Shown here in pieces: positions 18,942 through 29,808 of a DNA stretch of 64,000 bases (the stretch's first letter is position 1; each line of letters starts with the position of its first letter). The stretch spans positions 68,782 to 132,781 of the forward strand of contig NZ_KQ954255.1 of assembly GCF_001519065.1 (NCBI RefSeq). The letters are read 5' to 3'. Below the pieces are notes generated by a model that saw only the letters and a program-made list of their open reading frames with translations, was not told the origin of the DNA and did not search any database. The DNA comes from Novosphingobium sp. FSW06-99 (GTDB taxonomy: Bacteria; Pseudomonadota; Alphaproteobacteria; Sphingomonadales; Sphingomonadaceae). The translations under genes were made by a program, and so were the position numbers.

Positions 18942-19987
18942 CCCCGTTCCTTTACAGCCAGGGCCTGCCTTACGCATGGGCCTGGGCGATCGCGACGATT
19001 GTCGAGATTCTGCTGATCGCGCTGCCGGTCATGCTGTCGGTGGCGATCGTGATCTATCTCGATCGCAAGATCTGGGCGGCGATGGCGCTGCGCAAGGGCC
19101 CCAACGTGGTTGGCCCGTTCGGCGTGCTGCAGTCGTTTGCCGACGGGTTGAAGGTGTTCCTGCAGGAAACCATCATCCCGGCGGCGGCCAACAAGGCGCT
19201 GTTCCTGATCGCGCCGATCATCACCTTTACCGTCGCGCTGCTGGCCTGGGCGGTGCTGCCGTTCGCCAAGGGCGCGATGCTGGCCGATATCAATGTCGGG
19301 CTGTTGTATATCCTGGCGATTTCTTCGCTCGGCGTTTACGGGATCGTCATCGCGGGCTGGTCGTCGAATTCGAAATATCCGTTCTTTTCGGCAATGCGCG
19401 CTTCGGCGCAGATGATCAGCTATGAAGTCTCGATCGGCTTCATCCTGATCTGCGTGGTGTTGTGGTCGGGCAGTTTCAACCTGGGCGCGATCGTCGAGGC
19501 ACAGCGCGGGTTCGGCCTGTTCGGGCTGATCAACGGATTCTGGTGCAGTCCGCTGCTGTTCCCGGTCTGGGTGATGTTCCTGATATCCTCGATGGCCGAA
19601 ACCCAGCGCGCGCCGTTCGACCTGACCGAGGCCGAAAGCGAACTGGTTGCCGGCTATCAGACCGAATATTCCTCGATGGCGTTCGCGCTCTACTGGCTGG
19701 GCGAATATGCCAACGTTCTGCTGATGTGTGCGCTCAACGCCACGCTGTTCTGGGGTGGCTATCTGCCGCCGATCAACCTGCCGGTGTTTTATCTGGTGCC
19801 GGGGCTGATCTGGCTGATCCTCAAGATTCTGTTCGGCTTTTTCGTGTTCTCCTGGGTCAAGGCGACCGTGCCCCGGTATCGCTATGACCAGTTGATGCGG
19901 CTTGGCTGGAAGATTTTCCTGCCGCTGTCGCTGGCGTTCGTCGTCGTGATCAGCGGTTACCTCATGCTCACCGGACATTTCGCATGA
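18938..19987 (+). CDS. nuoH: NADH-quinone oxidoreductase subunit H
   Basis: Membrane subunit that forms the entry of the quinone channel and couples it to the proton pumps. Eight or so transmembrane helices; hallmark loops [20 protein letters not shown] near the N-terminus and [20 protein letters not shown]. 349 residues. ATG at 18938 overlaps the nuoG stop, and the stop overlaps the nuoI start, both as ATGA. Confidence 0.97.
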   Translation: MTPFLYSQGLPYAWAWAIATIVEILLIALPVMLSVAIVIYLDRKIWAAMALRKGPNVVGPFGVLQSFADGLKVFLQETIIPAAANKALFLIAPIITFTVALLAWAVLPFAKGAMLADINVGLLYILAISSLGVYGIVIAGWSSNSKYPFFSAMRASAQMISYEVSIGFILICVVLWSGSFNLGAIVEAQRGFGLFGLINGFWCSPLLFPVWVMFLISSMAETQRAPFDLTEAESELVAGYQTEYSSMAFALYWLGEYANVLLMCALNATLFWGGYLPPINLPVFYLVPGLIWLILKILFGFFVFSWVKATVPRYRYDQLMRLGWKIFLPLSLAFVVVISGYLMLTGHFA

Positions 19988-20469
19988 CCGTCGCGCAAAT
20001 CATCAAGAGCTACACGCTGTGGGAGTTCGTGCAGGCGCACTGGCTGACCTTGAAGTATTTCTTCAAGCCCAAGGCGACTGTGAACTATCCTTATGAAAAG
20101 AGCCCGATTTCTCCGCGTTTTCGCGGTGAACACGTGCTGCGCCGCTATCCCAACGGCGAAGAACGCTGCATCGCGTGCAAGCTGTGCGAGGCGGTGTGCC
20201 CGGCGCAGGCAATCACCATCGAGGCCGAACCGCGCGAGGACGGCAGCCGCCGCACCACGCGCTATGACATCGACATGACCAAGTGCATCTTCTGCGGGTT
20301 CTGCCAGGAAGCGTGCCCGGTCGATGCGGTGGTCGAGGGGCCGAACTTCGAATATGCCACCGAAACCCGCGAGGAGCTGCTTTATGACAAGGCCAAGCTG
20401 CTCGCCAACGGCGACAAGTGGGAGCGTGCGATCGCTGCCAATCTCGAAGCCGATGCACCGTACCGGTAA
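19984..20469 (+). CDS. nuoI: NADH-quinone oxidoreductase subunit I
   Basis: Ferredoxin-like peripheral subunit with the two [4Fe-4S] clusters N6a and N6b, bridging NuoG to NuoB. The two Cys motifs are [12 protein letters not shown] and [12 protein letters not shown], each completed by the last Cys of the other. An amphipathic N-terminal helix ([20 protein letters not shown]) contacts the membrane. 161 residues, ATG coupled to nuoH. Confidence 0.98.
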   Translation: MTVAQIIKSYTLWEFVQAHWLTLKYFFKPKATVNYPYEKSPISPRFRGEHVLRRYPNGEERCIACKLCEAVCPAQAITIEAEPREDGSRRTTRYDIDMTKCIFCGFCQEACPVDAVVEGPNFEYATETREELLYDKAKLLANGDKWERAIAANLEADAPYR

Positions 20470-20481
20470 GGGGGCGTAACC

Positions 20482-21099
20482 ATGATCCAGGCCATTGCCT
20501 TTTACCTGTTCGCGACGATGATGATCACTTCGGCGATCGTCACCATCACCGCCCGCAACCCGGTCCATTCGGTGCTGTGGCTGATCCTGGCGTTCTTCAA
20601 CGCCGCCGGGCTGATGGTGCTGGTTGGCGCCGAATTCATCGCCATGCTGTTGATCATCGTTTATGTCGGCGCGGTCGCGGTGCTGTTCCTGTTTGTCGTG
20701 ATGATGCTCGACATCGATTTTTCCGAACTACGCGGCGGGTTCATCCGCAACGCGCCGCTGGGACTGTTGCTGGCGGCGGTGTTGCTGGGCGAACTGGTGT
20801 TCGGTATTCTGGTCAGCAGCGCGGGCGATCTGCATATCGCCAAGGCGGCGACCGTGGCGGCCACGCCCGCGGGCCTGTCGAACACCGCCGCGATCGGCGC
20901 CCTGCTCTACACCCGCTATCTGTTCGAATTCGAGGCGGCGGGGATGATCCTGCTGGTCGCGATGATCGGCGCCATCGTGCTGACCCATCGCCAGCGTGGC
21001 GACACGCGCGGCCAGAACGTGTCGAAACAGGTCGCGCGGCGCCCGCAGGACGCAACGATCAACCTGCAACCTGAAGTGGGCAAAGGGGTCCAATTGTGA
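20482..21099 (+). CDS. nuoJ: NADH-quinone oxidoreductase subunit J
   Basis: Five-helix membrane subunit beside the quinone channel. The conserved helix 3 segment [20 protein letters not shown] with the pi-bulge region is present, and the long C-terminal tail ([20 protein letters not shown]) is typical of alphaproteobacteria. 205 residues from ATG 20482, 12 bases after nuoI. The stop overlaps the GTG of nuoK. Confidence 0.96.
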   Translation: MIQAIAFYLFATMMITSAIVTITARNPVHSVLWLILAFFNAAGLMVLVGAEFIAMLLIIVYVGAVAVLFLFVVMMLDIDFSELRGGFIRNAPLGLLLAAVLLGELVFGILVSSAGDLHIAKAATVAATPAGLSNTAAIGALLYTRYLFEFEAAGMILLVAMIGAIVLTHRQRGDTRGQNVSKQVARRPQDATINLQPEVGKGVQL

Positions 21100-21401
21100 T
21101 TGGTATTGGCCACTATGTCGGCGTCAGCGCGATCATGTTCGTGCTGGGCGTGCTGGGCATTTTCCTCAACCGCAAGAACGTGATCATCATCCTGATGGCG
21201 ATCGAACTGATCCTGTTGTCGGTAAACCTCAACCTGGTTGCGTTCTCGGCCTATCTGCACGATCTGGTCGGGCAGATCTTCGCGATGTTCGTGCTGACCG
21301 TCGCGGCGGGCGAGGCGGCGATCGGTCTAGCCATCTTGGTCATCTATTTCCGTGGACGCGGCACGATCGCGGTCGACGATGTCAACCGCATGAAGGGTTG
21401 A
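21096..21401 (+). CDS. nuoK: NADH-quinone oxidoreductase subunit K
   Basis: Three-helix membrane subunit, homologous to MrpC, carrying two buried Glu residues of the proton path: [13 protein letters not shown] and [13 protein letters not shown]. 101 residues, the standard length. GTG start at 21096 overlapping the nuoJ stop (GTGA). Confidence 0.97.
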   Translation: MIGIGHYVGVSAIMFVLGVLGIFLNRKNVIIILMAIELILLSVNLNLVAFSAYLHDLVGQIFAMFVLTVAAGEAAIGLAILVIYFRGRGTIAVDDVNRMKG

Positions 21402-21411
21402 GAGCGAACCG

Positions 21412-23460
21412 ATGTCCCATATCCTGATCATCGTCTTTGCCCCGCTGGTCGCGGCAATCATCGCCGGGCTCGGCAACAAGCGTCTGGGCGCGGTGCCGTC
21501 CAAGCTGATCACCACCGGCGCGCTGTTCGTATCGTGCGCGCTGTCGTGGCCTATCTTTCTGGCATTCCTGGGCGGCCATGCCGAAACGACCGTCACCCCG
21601 GTGCTCAACTGGGTGCATTCGGGCGATCTGAATTTCGCCTGGGCTTTGCAGGTCGATACGCTGACGGCGGTCATGCTGGTGGTTGTCACCTCGGTTTCGG
21701 CGCTCGTCCACCTGTACTCATGGGGCTATATGAGCGAAGACCCGGATCAACCCCGGTTCTTTGCCTATCTGTCGCTGTTTACCTTCGCCATGCTGATGCT
21801 GGTGACCGCCAACAACCTGGTGCAGATGTTCTTCGGCTGGGAAGGCGTCGGGCTTGCCTCGTACCTGCTGATCGGGTTCTGGTTCCGCAAGCCCAGCGCC
21901 AACGCCGCCGCGATGAAGGCGTTTGTGGTCAACCGCGTGGGTGACCTTGGCTTCATGCTGGGCATCTTTGGCGTGTTCCTGGTGTTCGGCACCGTGTCGA
22001 TCCCGGTGATCCTGCACGAAGCGCCGGGCCTGGCGGGCACCACCATCGGTTTCCTCGGCTTCCGGTTTGATACGGCCACTGTGCTGTGCATCCTGCTGTT
22101 CATCGGTGCGATGGGCAAATCGGCGCAATTGGGCCTGCACACTTGGCTGCCCGACGCGATGGAAGGCCCGACCCCGGTGTCGGCGCTGATCCACGCGGCG
22201 ACGATGGTTACCGCCGGCGTGTTCATGGTGTGCCGCCTGTCGCCGCTGTTCGAACAGAGCCAGACTGCGCTCAATTTCGTGACCTTCATCGGTGCGGCGA
22301 CCTGCTTCTTTGCCGCGACGATCGGCACCACGCAGACCGACATCAAGCGGGTGATCGCCTATTCGACGTGTTCGCAACTGGGCTATATGTTCTTTGCGGC
22401 GGGCGTTGGCGCCTATGGCGGCGCGATGTTCCACTTGTTCACCCACGCCTTCTTCAAGGCGCTGCTGTTCCTTGGCGCGGGTTCGGTGATTCATGCCATG
22501 CACCACGAACAGGACATGCGCTATTATGGTGGGCTGTGGAAAAAGATCCCGCTGACCTTTATCGCGATGACCGCCGGAACCCTGGCAATCACCGGGGTCG
22601 GCATCGACGACGTGTTCGGCTTTGCCGGGTTCTATTCGAAGGACGCGATCCTTGAGGCGGCTTATGCGCGCGGCACCGATATCGGTCTGTTCGCCTTTGC
22701 GCTGGGCGTGTTTGCCGCGTTGCTGACCAGTTTCTATAGCTGGCGCCTGGTGTTCCTGACGTTCTTTGGCAAACCGCGCTGGGATCAGTCGGAACATATC
22801 CAGCATGCGGTGCACGATGCACATGGCCATGACGATCATGCCCATCACGATCACGGTCATGATGGCCATGCCCACCATGATCATGCCAGCGACGGGACGG
22901 CGGGCTATCACCCGCATGAAAGTCCGCTCAACATGTTGGTGCCGCTGGGCGTGCTGTCGCTCGGCGCGGTGTTCGCCGGGTTCGTGTTCGCGCCGCAGTT
23001 CCTCAGCGAAGGCAGCGGTGAATTCTGGAAGGGTGCGCTGGTGTTCAACGAACACTTGCTCCACGCGATGCACCACGTCCCGGGCTGGGTGAAGCTGGCG
23101 CCAGCGGGTGTGATGCTGACCGGGCTGGCGATCGCCTATTACGCCTATATGGTGAACACCGCGCTGCCTGCGGCGTTCGTGCGGCAGTTCGGCTTTCTCT
23201 ACCGGTTCCTGCTCAATAAGTGGTACTTTGACGAGCTGTATGACGCCGTGTTCGTCCGTCCTGCCATGTGGCTGGGCCGGTTCTTCTGGAACGTCGGCGA
23301 CATCGGCATCATCGATACCTTTGGTCCCAACGGCGTCGCCAAAGTCGTCGCTCTTGCCAGCCGCGGGGCCGTCAGGCTCCAGTCCGGATATCTTTACAGC
23401 TATGCGCTGGTCATGCTCGTCGGCCTTGTCGGCGCGATCAGTTGGGTGATTGCACGATGA
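21412..23460 (+). CDS. nuoL: NADH-quinone oxidoreductase subunit L
   Basis: Largest proton-pumping antiporter-like subunit at the distal end of complex I, with the long lateral helix at its C-terminus. Family core segments include [38 protein letters not shown] and the Lys-bearing [17 protein letters not shown]. 682 residues. Between residues ~464 and ~502 is a His- and Asp-rich stretch ([20 protein letters not shown] and on) before [11 protein letters not shown], with about 17 His in 40 residues. This exposed loop could bind metal, but no function is established. Confidence 0.97.
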   Translation: MSHILIIVFAPLVAAIIAGLGNKRLGAVPSKLITTGALFVSCALSWPIFLAFLGGHAETTVTPVLNWVHSGDLNFAWALQVDTLTAVMLVVVTSVSALVHLYSWGYMSEDPDQPRFFAYLSLFTFAMLMLVTANNLVQMFFGWEGVGLASYLLIGFWFRKPSANAAAMKAFVVNRVGDLGFMLGIFGVFLVFGTVSIPVILHEAPGLAGTTIGFLGFRFDTATVLCILLFIGAMGKSAQLGLHTWLPDAMEGPTPVSALIHAATMVTAGVFMVCRLSPLFEQSQTALNFVTFIGAATCFFAATIGTTQTDIKRVIAYSTCSQLGYMFFAAGVGAYGGAMFHLFTHAFFKALLFLGAGSVIHAMHHEQDMRYYGGLWKKIPLTFIAMTAGTLAITGVGIDDVFGFAGFYSKDAILEAAYARGTDIGLFAFALGVFAALLTSFYSWRLVFLTFFGKPRWDQSEHIQHAVHDAHGHDDHAHHDHGHDGHAHHDHASDGTAGYHPHESPLNMLVPLGVLSLGAVFAGFVFAPQFLSEGSGEFWKGALVFNEHLLHAMHHVPGWVKLAPAGVMLTGLAIAYYAYMVNTALPAAFVRQFGFLYRFLLNKWYFDELYDAVFVRPAMWLGRFFWNVGDIGIIDTFGPNGVAKVVALASRGAVRLQSGYLYSYALVMLVGLVGAISWVIAR

Positions 23461-25004
23461 TCGGCTTTCCCATTCTTTCGCTCATGTTGCTGGTGCCGCT
23501 GGTCGGCGCCGTGATCAGCCTGGTGTCGGATCGCAAGACCGCGCGGTTGGTGGCGCTGGCTGCCACGCTGGTCGATTTCGTGCTCGGCGTGCTGCTGTGG
23601 ACGCATTACGATATCGGCGGCGCGCAGTGGCAGTTCCGCGAACATGCCGCCGTGTTTGCCGGATTCGACTGGAAACTGGGCATCGACGGCATCGCGCTGA
23701 TGCTGATCGTGCTGACCGTGTTCCTTATGCCGGTGTGCATCGGCGCAAGCTGGAATTCGATCGAGAAGCGCGCGGGCGAATATTACGCCGCGTTCCTGTT
23801 CATGGAAACGCTGATGATCGGCGTGTTTGCGGCGCAGGACCTGTTCCTGTTCTACATCATGTTCGAAGCCGGGCTGATCCCGATGTACCTGATCATCGGC
23901 ATCTGGGGCGGCGCCAACCGCATCTATGCCAGCTACAAGTTCTTTCTCTATACCCTGCTCGGATCGGTGCTGATGCTGATCGCGATGTTCTGGATGGCCA
24001 ACGCGGCCGGTACCACCGACATCCCGACGCTGATGGAATATGATTTCCCACCGCAGGCGCAGACCTGGCTGTTCCTGGCGTTCTTTGCCAGCTTTGCGGT
24101 GAAGATGCCGATGTGGCCGGTGCACACCTGGCTGCCCGATGCGCACGTGCAGGCGCCGACCGCAGGCTCGGTGATCCTGGCCGGCGTGCTGCTGAAAATG
24201 GGTGGCTATGGCTTCATCCGGTTCTCGCTGCCGATGTTCCCGATCGCCTCGGCCCATTTTGCGCCGATGGTGTGGGGGCTGTCGATCGCGGCGGTGGTGA
24301 TCACGTCGCTGATCGCGCTGGTGCAGAACGACATGAAAAAGCTGATCGCCTATTCGTCGGTCGCGCACATGGCGATCGTCACGGTCGGTCTGTTCGCGTT
24401 CAACCGGCAGGGCCTTGAAGGCTCGATGGTGGTGATGCTGAGCCACGGTATCGTGTCGGGTGCGCTGTTCCTCGCGGTCGGTGTGATCTACGATCGGCTG
24501 CACACGCGCGAAATCGTGCGCTATGGCGGCCTGGCCATCAACATGCCCTATTACGCGCTGTTCTTCCTGCTGTTCACGATGGCCTCGATCGGGCTGCCGG
24601 GCACCAGCGGGTTTGTCGGCGAATTCCTGTCGCTGCTGGGGATCTACAAGGAATCGAGCCTGATCGCGCTGGTTGCGACCACCGGGATCATTCTGGGCGC
24701 GGCCTATATGCTGTATCTCTATCGGCGCGTGGTGTTCGGTGATCAGAAGAATGCCGATGCCGCCGCGATGCCCGATCTCGATTTTCGCGAATGGGCGATG
24801 ATGGTGCCGCTGGCCGCCGCTGTGTTGTGGATGGGGGTCTACCCCGAATCGTTCATTGCCCCGATGCGCAAGGATATCGGGACGCTGGAGGCGCGGGTGG
24901 CGATTGCCAGGCCCAAGGGAGATGCTGACGTGAAGTTCGGGGGCAAGACGCCCGCCGCCGTTGCGGCAACGCTTGGTTCGGCCCAGTTGAAGGGGGCGAA
25001 ATAA
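23457..25004 (+). CDS. nuoM: NADH-quinone oxidoreductase subunit M
   Basis: Second antiporter-like proton pump. Key segments: [20 protein letters not shown] with the conserved Glu of helix 5, and [20 protein letters not shown] and [15 protein letters not shown]. 515 residues from the ATG at 23457 overlapping the nuoL stop; earlier starts lie inside nuoL. The C-terminus is longer than usual, with a soluble tail rich in Ala, Gly and Lys. The TAA overlaps the nuoN ATG by one base. Confidence 0.97.
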   Translation: MIGFPILSLMLLVPLVGAVISLVSDRKTARLVALAATLVDFVLGVLLWTHYDIGGAQWQFREHAAVFAGFDWKLGIDGIALMLIVLTVFLMPVCIGASWNSIEKRAGEYYAAFLFMETLMIGVFAAQDLFLFYIMFEAGLIPMYLIIGIWGGANRIYASYKFFLYTLLGSVLMLIAMFWMANAAGTTDIPTLMEYDFPPQAQTWLFLAFFASFAVKMPMWPVHTWLPDAHVQAPTAGSVILAGVLLKMGGYGFIRFSLPMFPIASAHFAPMVWGLSIAAVVITSLIALVQNDMKKLIAYSSVAHMAIVTVGLFAFNRQGLEGSMVVMLSHGIVSGALFLAVGVIYDRLHTREIVRYGGLAINMPYYALFFLLFTMASIGLPGTSGFVGEFLSLLGIYKESSLIALVATTGIILGAAYMLYLYRRVVFGDQKNADAAAMPDLDFREWAMMVPLAAAVLWMGVYPESFIAPMRKDIGTLEARVAIARPKGDADVKFGGKTPAAVAATLGSAQLKGAK

Positions 25005-26470
25005 TGGATTTCCTCCATTCGCTGTTCGCCGTTTCGGCCGAGGACCTGCTCAGCACTTCGGTGCTGGTGCTGTTGCTGGTCGCCGCCTGGGGTGGTGACA
25101 AGGCGTCGCGCGCAATCTCGATCGTGGCTTTTGCGGTGCTGGTCGGTGCGGCCGCGCTGGCGGTTCCGGCGCTCACTGCCGGGGCCGGGGGCGCTGCGAC
25201 ATCGGCGTTTGGCGGGCATATCAAGCTCGATGCCTTTGCCGCCTTTGCCAAATTGCTGATCTACGTCGGGTCGGGCGTCACGCTGATCGTTGCGCCTGCC
25301 TATTTCGATCGGTTCAAGGCGATGCGCGCCGAATTTCCGCTGCTGATCCTGCTGGCGGCGCTGGGCATGGGGATCATGGTTTCGGCCAACGATCTGCTGA
25401 CGCTCTATATCGGGCTCGAACTCAACAGCCTGGCCGCCTATGTGCTGGCCGCGATCCTGCGGGCCGACGGGCGATCTGCCGAAGCCGGGTTGAAGTACTT
25501 TGTGCTGGGTTCGCTCGCTTCGGGCATTCTGCTCTATGGCATCAGCCTGACGTACGGGTTTACCGGCACGACGTCGTTCGACGGCATCCGTGTGGCGCTG
25601 GGAACTGGCGCGCTGTCGATCGGGGCGACGTTTGGTCTGGTGTTCGTGCTGGCCGGGCTGGCGTTCAAGATCAGCGCCGCGCCGTTCCACATGTGGACGC
25701 CCGACGTCTATGAAGGCGCGCCCGCGCCGGTCACCACGTTTTTCGCAACCGCACCCAAAGTGGCCGCGCTCGCGCTGCTGATGCGGGTCAGCCTCGATGC
25801 CTTTGGCGGACAGCCGGGCGCGTGGCAGCAGATCGTGATCTTTGCCTCGCTGCTGTCGATCGTGATCGGCGCGCTGGGCGCGATCGGGCAGGACAACATC
25901 AAGCGCCTGCTGGCCTATTCGTCGATCAACAACGTCGGCTTCATGCTGATCGGGTTGGCCGCAGGCACGGCGGCGGGCGCATCGGCCATGCTGGTGTACC
26001 TGGCGATCTATGTGGTGAGTTCGGTTGCGGCATTCGTCGTGGTGCTGGCCTTGCGCGATGAGGCAGGCAACGCGATCGAATCGATCGCGCAACTTGGCGG
26101 CCTGTCGCGCACGCGGCCCTGGCTGGCGGCGGCGCTGGCGGTGGTGATGTTCAGCCTGGCTGGTATCCCGCCGCTGTTCGGGTTCTGGGGTAAGTTCCTG
26201 GTGTTCCAGGCCGCGGTGCAGGCCCATCTGGTGGTGCTGGCCGCGCTCGGCATTGCCGCCTCGGTGATCGGCGCGTTCTATTACCTCAAGGTCGTCAAAG
26301 TGCTTTATTTCGACGACGCGACCGACGCGGTGCAGGGCCGTGAAGAGCTGGCCAATCGCGCGCTGCTGCTCGGATCGAGCCTGTTCCTGTCGCCGCTCGG
26401 CTATCTGCTGACGCCCTGGCTGGGCAATCTGGCGGGCAGCGCGGCTGCGGCGTTGTTCCACTTCGCCTGA
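25004..26470 (+). CDS. nuoN: NADH-quinone oxidoreductase subunit N
   Basis: Third antiporter-like proton-pumping subunit, next to NuoK. Core segments LYIGLELNSLAAYVLAAI (helix 5 Glu), SAAPFHMWTPDVYEGAPAPV and the Lys-bearing DNIKRLLAYSSINNVGFML are intact. 488 residues. It ends the complex I set; birA starts on the very next base after its TGA. Confidence 0.97.
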   Translation: MDFLHSLFAVSAEDLLSTSVLVLLLVAAWGGDKASRAISIVAFAVLVGAAALAVPALTAGAGGAATSAFGGHIKLDAFAAFAKLLIYVGSGVTLIVAPAYFDRFKAMRAEFPLLILLAALGMGIMVSANDLLTLYIGLELNSLAAYVLAAILRADGRSAEAGLKYFVLGSLASGILLYGISLTYGFTGTTSFDGIRVALGTGALSIGATFGLVFVLAGLAFKISAAPFHMWTPDVYEGAPAPVTTFFATAPKVAALALLMRVSLDAFGGQPGAWQQIVIFASLLSIVIGALGAIGQDNIKRLLAYSSINNVGFMLIGLAAGTAAGASAMLVYLAIYVVSSVAAFVVVLALRDEAGNAIESIAQLGGLSRTRPWLAAALAVVMFSLAGIPPLFGFWGKFLVFQAAVQAHLVVLAALGIAASVIGAFYYLKVVKVLYFDDATDAVQGREELANRALLLGSSLFLSPLGYLLTPWLGNLAGSAAAALFHFA

Positions 26471-27190
26471 TTGTCGTTGATCGAGACCGTCGCCGAAATC
26501 GCCTCGACCAACAGCGCGCTGCTGGCGCGGCTGGGTGAGGGCGGGGCCCTTGTCGAAGGTGACTGGCTGGTTGCCGACCGGCAGGTGGCAGGACGGGGCC
26601 GCGCCGGGCGCGCGTGGAGCGACGGGGCGGGCAATTTCATGGGTTCGACCGTGGCGCACCTGGTGCCCGGCGATCCGCCCGCGCCAACGTTGTCGCTGGT
26701 TGCCGGCGTGGCACTCCACCGGACCCTGTCTGCACTGCGCTCCTGGCCCGATATGTGGCTGAAATGGCCCAACGATGTGCTGGTGGCGGGGGCCAAGCTG
26801 GCCGGTATCCTGCTGGAACGCCAGGGCGATGCGGTGGTGGTCGGGATCGGTGTCAATCTTGCCAGTGCGCCTGCCTTGCCCGATCGTCCGACCATCGCGC
26901 TGGCCGATCTGGGATACACAATTGCGCGCGATACCTTTGCGCAGGCGCTGGCTGATGAATGGCGCACTGTGCTGACATTGTGGCACGCGCAGGGCTGGGC
27001 CGCCTTGCGTGAAGACTGGCTGGCGCGCGCCCATCCGCGCGGCACGCTGCTGTCGGTCCACGATCGCCAGGCCGGGTTGATCATGGGTGGCTTTGCCGGG
27101 CTGGAACCCGATGGCACCGCGCTTCTGCGCTTGGCGGATGGCGCGGTCCATGCCATCCACGCAGGCGATATAAATTTGGTGAGGGACTGA
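26471..27190 (+). CDS. birA: Biotin--[acetyl-CoA carboxylase] ligase
   Basis: Activates biotin as biotinyl-AMP and attaches it to the carboxyl carrier protein. The adenylate-binding loop is present as [19 protein letters not shown], then LKWPNDVLV and [11 protein letters not shown]. At 239 residues it lacks the N-terminal helix-turn-helix of E. coli BirA, so it is the enzyme-only class and not a repressor. Start is a TTG directly behind the nuoN stop, with [15 protein letters not shown] giving the expected N-terminal EIxSTN motif. Its place between nuoN and coaX is the usual alphaproteobacterial order. Confidence 0.94.
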   Translation: MSLIETVAEIASTNSALLARLGEGGALVEGDWLVADRQVAGRGRAGRAWSDGAGNFMGSTVAHLVPGDPPAPTLSLVAGVALHRTLSALRSWPDMWLKWPNDVLVAGAKLAGILLERQGDAVVVGIGVNLASAPALPDRPTIALADLGYTIARDTFAQALADEWRTVLTLWHAQGWAALREDWLARAHPRGTLLSVHDRQAGLIMGGFAGLEPDGTALLRLADGAVHAIHAGDINLVRD

Positions 27191-27969
27191 TGCTGCTGGC
27201 GGTAGATGTCGGAAACACCAATGTGGTGTTCGCGCTGATCGACGGGCGCACGATCGTGGGTCGCTGGCGGATTGCCACCGATCCCCGGCGCACAGCCGAC
27301 GAATATGCCGTGTGGTTGCTGCAACTGCTGCATCTGCAGGGGTATGCGCCCGATGTGGTGGGCGCGGTGATCGTATCGAATGTGGTGCCGCGCGCGCTGC
27401 ACAACATCCAGGTGCTGTCGCAGAAGTATTTCCACCGCGATGCGTGGATTGCGGGCGAGCCGCCGGTGGAATGGGGCCTGCGCATCGATATCGATCAGCC
27501 GCGTTCGGTCGGGGCCGATCGCGCGGTCAATGCGATTGCCGCGCATGCGCGTTTTCCGGGCGATCTGGTGGTGGTCGATTTCGGCACCGCGACAACGTTC
27601 GACGTGATCGACAGCGAAGGCACCTACAAGGGCGGGATCATCGCACCGGGGATCAACCTGTCGCTCGAAGCGCTGGTCAACGCCGCCGCACGCCTGCCGC
27701 GCATCGCCATCGAGGGCCCGCGCGACAATGGCAGCGTGATCGGCCGCAACACCGAGGACGCCATGCATATCGGTGTGTTCTGGGGTTATGTGGCGATGAT
27801 GGAAGGGCTGATCGCGCGGCTGCGGACGGAAATCGGCCGCCCGGTCAAAGTGATTGCGACCGGCGGGCTGGCGGTGCTGTTTGACAAACACACCACGATA
27901 TTCGACCATGTCGAAACCGACCTGACGCTCGACGGGCTTGCGCTGCTGGCCGAACGGGTCCAGCGGTGA
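27190..27969 (+). CDS. coaX: Type III pantothenate kinase
   Basis: Phosphorylates pantothenate in the first step of coenzyme A synthesis; the type III enzyme needs a monovalent cation. ASKHA-fold motifs: [17 protein letters not shown] at the N-terminus (phosphate 1), [13 protein letters not shown], and [14 protein letters not shown] with the catalytic Asp region. 259 residues. The ATG shares one base with the birA stop. Together with coaD at 58.1 kb it covers the first and fourth CoA steps. Confidence 0.95.
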   Translation: MLLAVDVGNTNVVFALIDGRTIVGRWRIATDPRRTADEYAVWLLQLLHLQGYAPDVVGAVIVSNVVPRALHNIQVLSQKYFHRDAWIAGEPPVEWGLRIDIDQPRSVGADRAVNAIAAHARFPGDLVVVDFGTATTFDVIDSEGTYKGGIIAPGINLSLEALVNAAARLPRIAIEGPRDNGSVIGRNTEDAMHIGVFWGYVAMMEGLIARLRTEIGRPVKVIATGGLAVLFDKHTTIFDHVETDLTLDGLALLAERVQR

Positions 27970-28015
27970 TTGACGCGATGGTCCATCGCACTCTCAAGAT
28001 TATTCAGGAATTTAC

Positions 28016-29668
28016 GTGAAGCCTGGTAAGGAATTGCTGTTTTGTGCGCTCGGTGGCTCGGGCGAAATCGGGATGAACGTCAACCTCTATGGCTGCAATG
28101 GCAAGTGGTTGATGGTCGATCTGGGCATGACATTTGCCGACCCGTGGTATCCCGGCGTCGATCTGGTGTTCGCCGATCTCGATTTCATCGAGGAACGGTC
28201 TGCCGATCTGCTCGGCATCGTGCTGACCCATGCGCATGAAGATCATATCGGCGCAGTGCCCTATTTTGCGCAGGACCTTGGCGTGCCGCTCTATGCCACG
28301 CCGTTCACCGCGCGTCTGGTGCATGAAAAGCTGGTCGAGGCGGGCATCGAAAAAGACGTCGAACTGCGCGTGATCGAAAACGACGGTTCGCTCAGCCTCG
28401 GGCCGTTCGACATACGCTATGTCCCGTTGGCGCATTCGATCGCCGAAGGCAACGCGCTGGTGATCGACACGCCCTATGGCCGGGTGTTTCACACCGGCGA
28501 CTGGAAACTCGACGATGCGCCGCAGATCGGCGAACCGGCGACGCCCGCGGAACTGACCGTCATTGGCGATAGCGGCGTCCTGGCGCTGGTGTGCGATTCG
28601 ACCAATGTGTTCAACCCGCGCGCGTCGGGATCCGAAGGCGCGGTGCGCGATGGCCTGCTGGAAACCGTCGCCGGGCTGGCCGGGCGGCGCGTGGTGGTCA
28701 CCACATTTGCCTCCAACGTGGCACGGTTGCAGACGCTGGCCTGGGTGGCCGGGCAGACCGGGCGGCGCCTGGTGGTGGCGGGGCGCTCGCTCGACCGCAT
28801 CATCGGTGCGGCCAAGGCCAGTGGCTATCTCAAGGATTTTCCCGATTGCGTGCCGATGGATCGTGCGATGGATCTTCCGCGCGGCGAAGTGCTGGTACTG
28901 GCCACCGGCGGGCAGGGCGAACCGCGCGCCGCATTGGCGCGGATCGCGGGGGATTCGCATCCGGTGAAGCTGGAGGCGGGCGATGCGGTGGTGTTTTCCA
29001 GCCGCCAGATCCCCGGCAACGAACTGGCGATCGGGCGCATCCAGAACACGCTGGCCGGCAAGGGCGTGCGGCTGATCACCGACAGGCAATCGATGATCCA
29101 TGTCTCCGGCCATCCGGGGCGCCCCGAATTGATCGAACTGTACAAGTGGATCAGGCCCGAGATCCTCGTGCCGGTGCATGGCGAAGTGCGCCACATGGAC
29201 GAACAGGCACGTCTGGGGCTGAGCGAAGGCATTCCGCGCGCCATCCTGCAGAAGAATGGTGATCTGATCCGCCTGGCGCCCAACGGCCCGCACAAGATCA
29301 AGGAAGTGCGCAATGGCCGTCTGGTGCTCGATGGTGACATCATCGCGCCCGCCGATGGCGAGGCGCTGGCCGCACGGCGGCGCCTGTCACAATCCGGGTT
29401 GATCACCGTGGCGCTGGCCGTCGGTCCCGAAGGCAAGCAGGCCTCGGGCATCGAGATCGCCACGATCGGCATCCCGCTGGAAGAAGACATGGAAGCGTTC
29501 GTGGCCGAGGCGCAAGTCGATGCGGCCAGGGCGCTGACCGATCTGAAGGGTGACCGTCGCCGCGACCGTGGCGCGATTGCCGAAGCGGTTCGCCTGGCGG
29601 TACGGCGCACCGGCCATCGCTGGATCGGCAAGAAACCGATGGTGCAGGTGATGCTGCGCGGGCATTGA
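28016..29668 (+). CDS. rnj: Ribonuclease J
   Basis: Metallo-beta-lactamase/beta-CASP ribonuclease with 5'-3' exonuclease and endonuclease activity in RNA turnover and processing. The zinc motif is THAHEDHIGAVPY; later metal and CASP motifs include HTGDWKLDD, CDSTNVF and HVSGHPGRPEL. 550 residues. The start is GTG at 28016 preceded by CAGGAAT. Follows coaX by 46 bases in the same direction, so it may ride on the nuo-birA-coaX transcript. RNase J is typical of alphaproteobacteria. Confidence 0.95.
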   Translation: MKPGKELLFCALGGSGEIGMNVNLYGCNGKWLMVDLGMTFADPWYPGVDLVFADLDFIEERSADLLGIVLTHAHEDHIGAVPYFAQDLGVPLYATPFTARLVHEKLVEAGIEKDVELRVIENDGSLSLGPFDIRYVPLAHSIAEGNALVIDTPYGRVFHTGDWKLDDAPQIGEPATPAELTVIGDSGVLALVCDSTNVFNPRASGSEGAVRDGLLETVAGLAGRRVVVTTFASNVARLQTLAWVAGQTGRRLVVAGRSLDRIIGAAKASGYLKDFPDCVPMDRAMDLPRGEVLVLATGGQGEPRAALARIAGDSHPVKLEAGDAVVFSSRQIPGNELAIGRIQNTLAGKGVRLITDRQSMIHVSGHPGRPELIELYKWIRPEILVPVHGEVRHMDEQARLGLSEGIPRAILQKNGDLIRLAPNGPHKIKEVRNGRLVLDGDIIAPADGEALAARRRLSQSGLITVALAVGPEGKQASGIEIATIGIPLEEDMEAFVAEAQVDAARALTDLKGDRRRDRGAIAEAVRLAVRRTGHRWIGKKPMVQVMLRGH

Positions 29669-29701
29669 TATCAGATCGCGCATGGCGCGACTCATACCTC
29701 C

Positions 29702-29786
29702 CGCCCCGCTTCCCGCCCCACCACTATAGCCTGATAGTATCGTTGGTGGTCGGGCGGGGAGGCGGGGCGACTGCACGGCAGTGCAG
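29702..29786. repeat. Nested palindromic element, copy A
   Basis: Outer arms 29702-29718 and 29752-29769 are near-perfect inverted repeats (one G-T pair, one bulged base). Inside are CCACC/GGTGG (29718-29722 with 29745-29749) and ACTAT/ATAGT (29723-29727 with 29734-29738). Directly after comes the hairpin CTGCAC-GGCA-GTGCAG at 29771-29786. The ordering and the GGCA-looped terminal hairpin match the element at 60521-60699. The terminal hairpin ends 8 bases before the AAGGAG of the DUF1467 gene. Confidence 0.7.
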
Positions 29787-29808
29787 CTTTGTACAAGGAG
29801 ATCGGGCG

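Noticed and set aside
24839..27160. Minus-strand open frame of 773 codons antisense to nuoN/birA
   Set aside because: Gln/Arg/His-rich composition and no domain; it crosses the nuoM-nuoN-birA boundaries, which carry solid genes on the plus strand.
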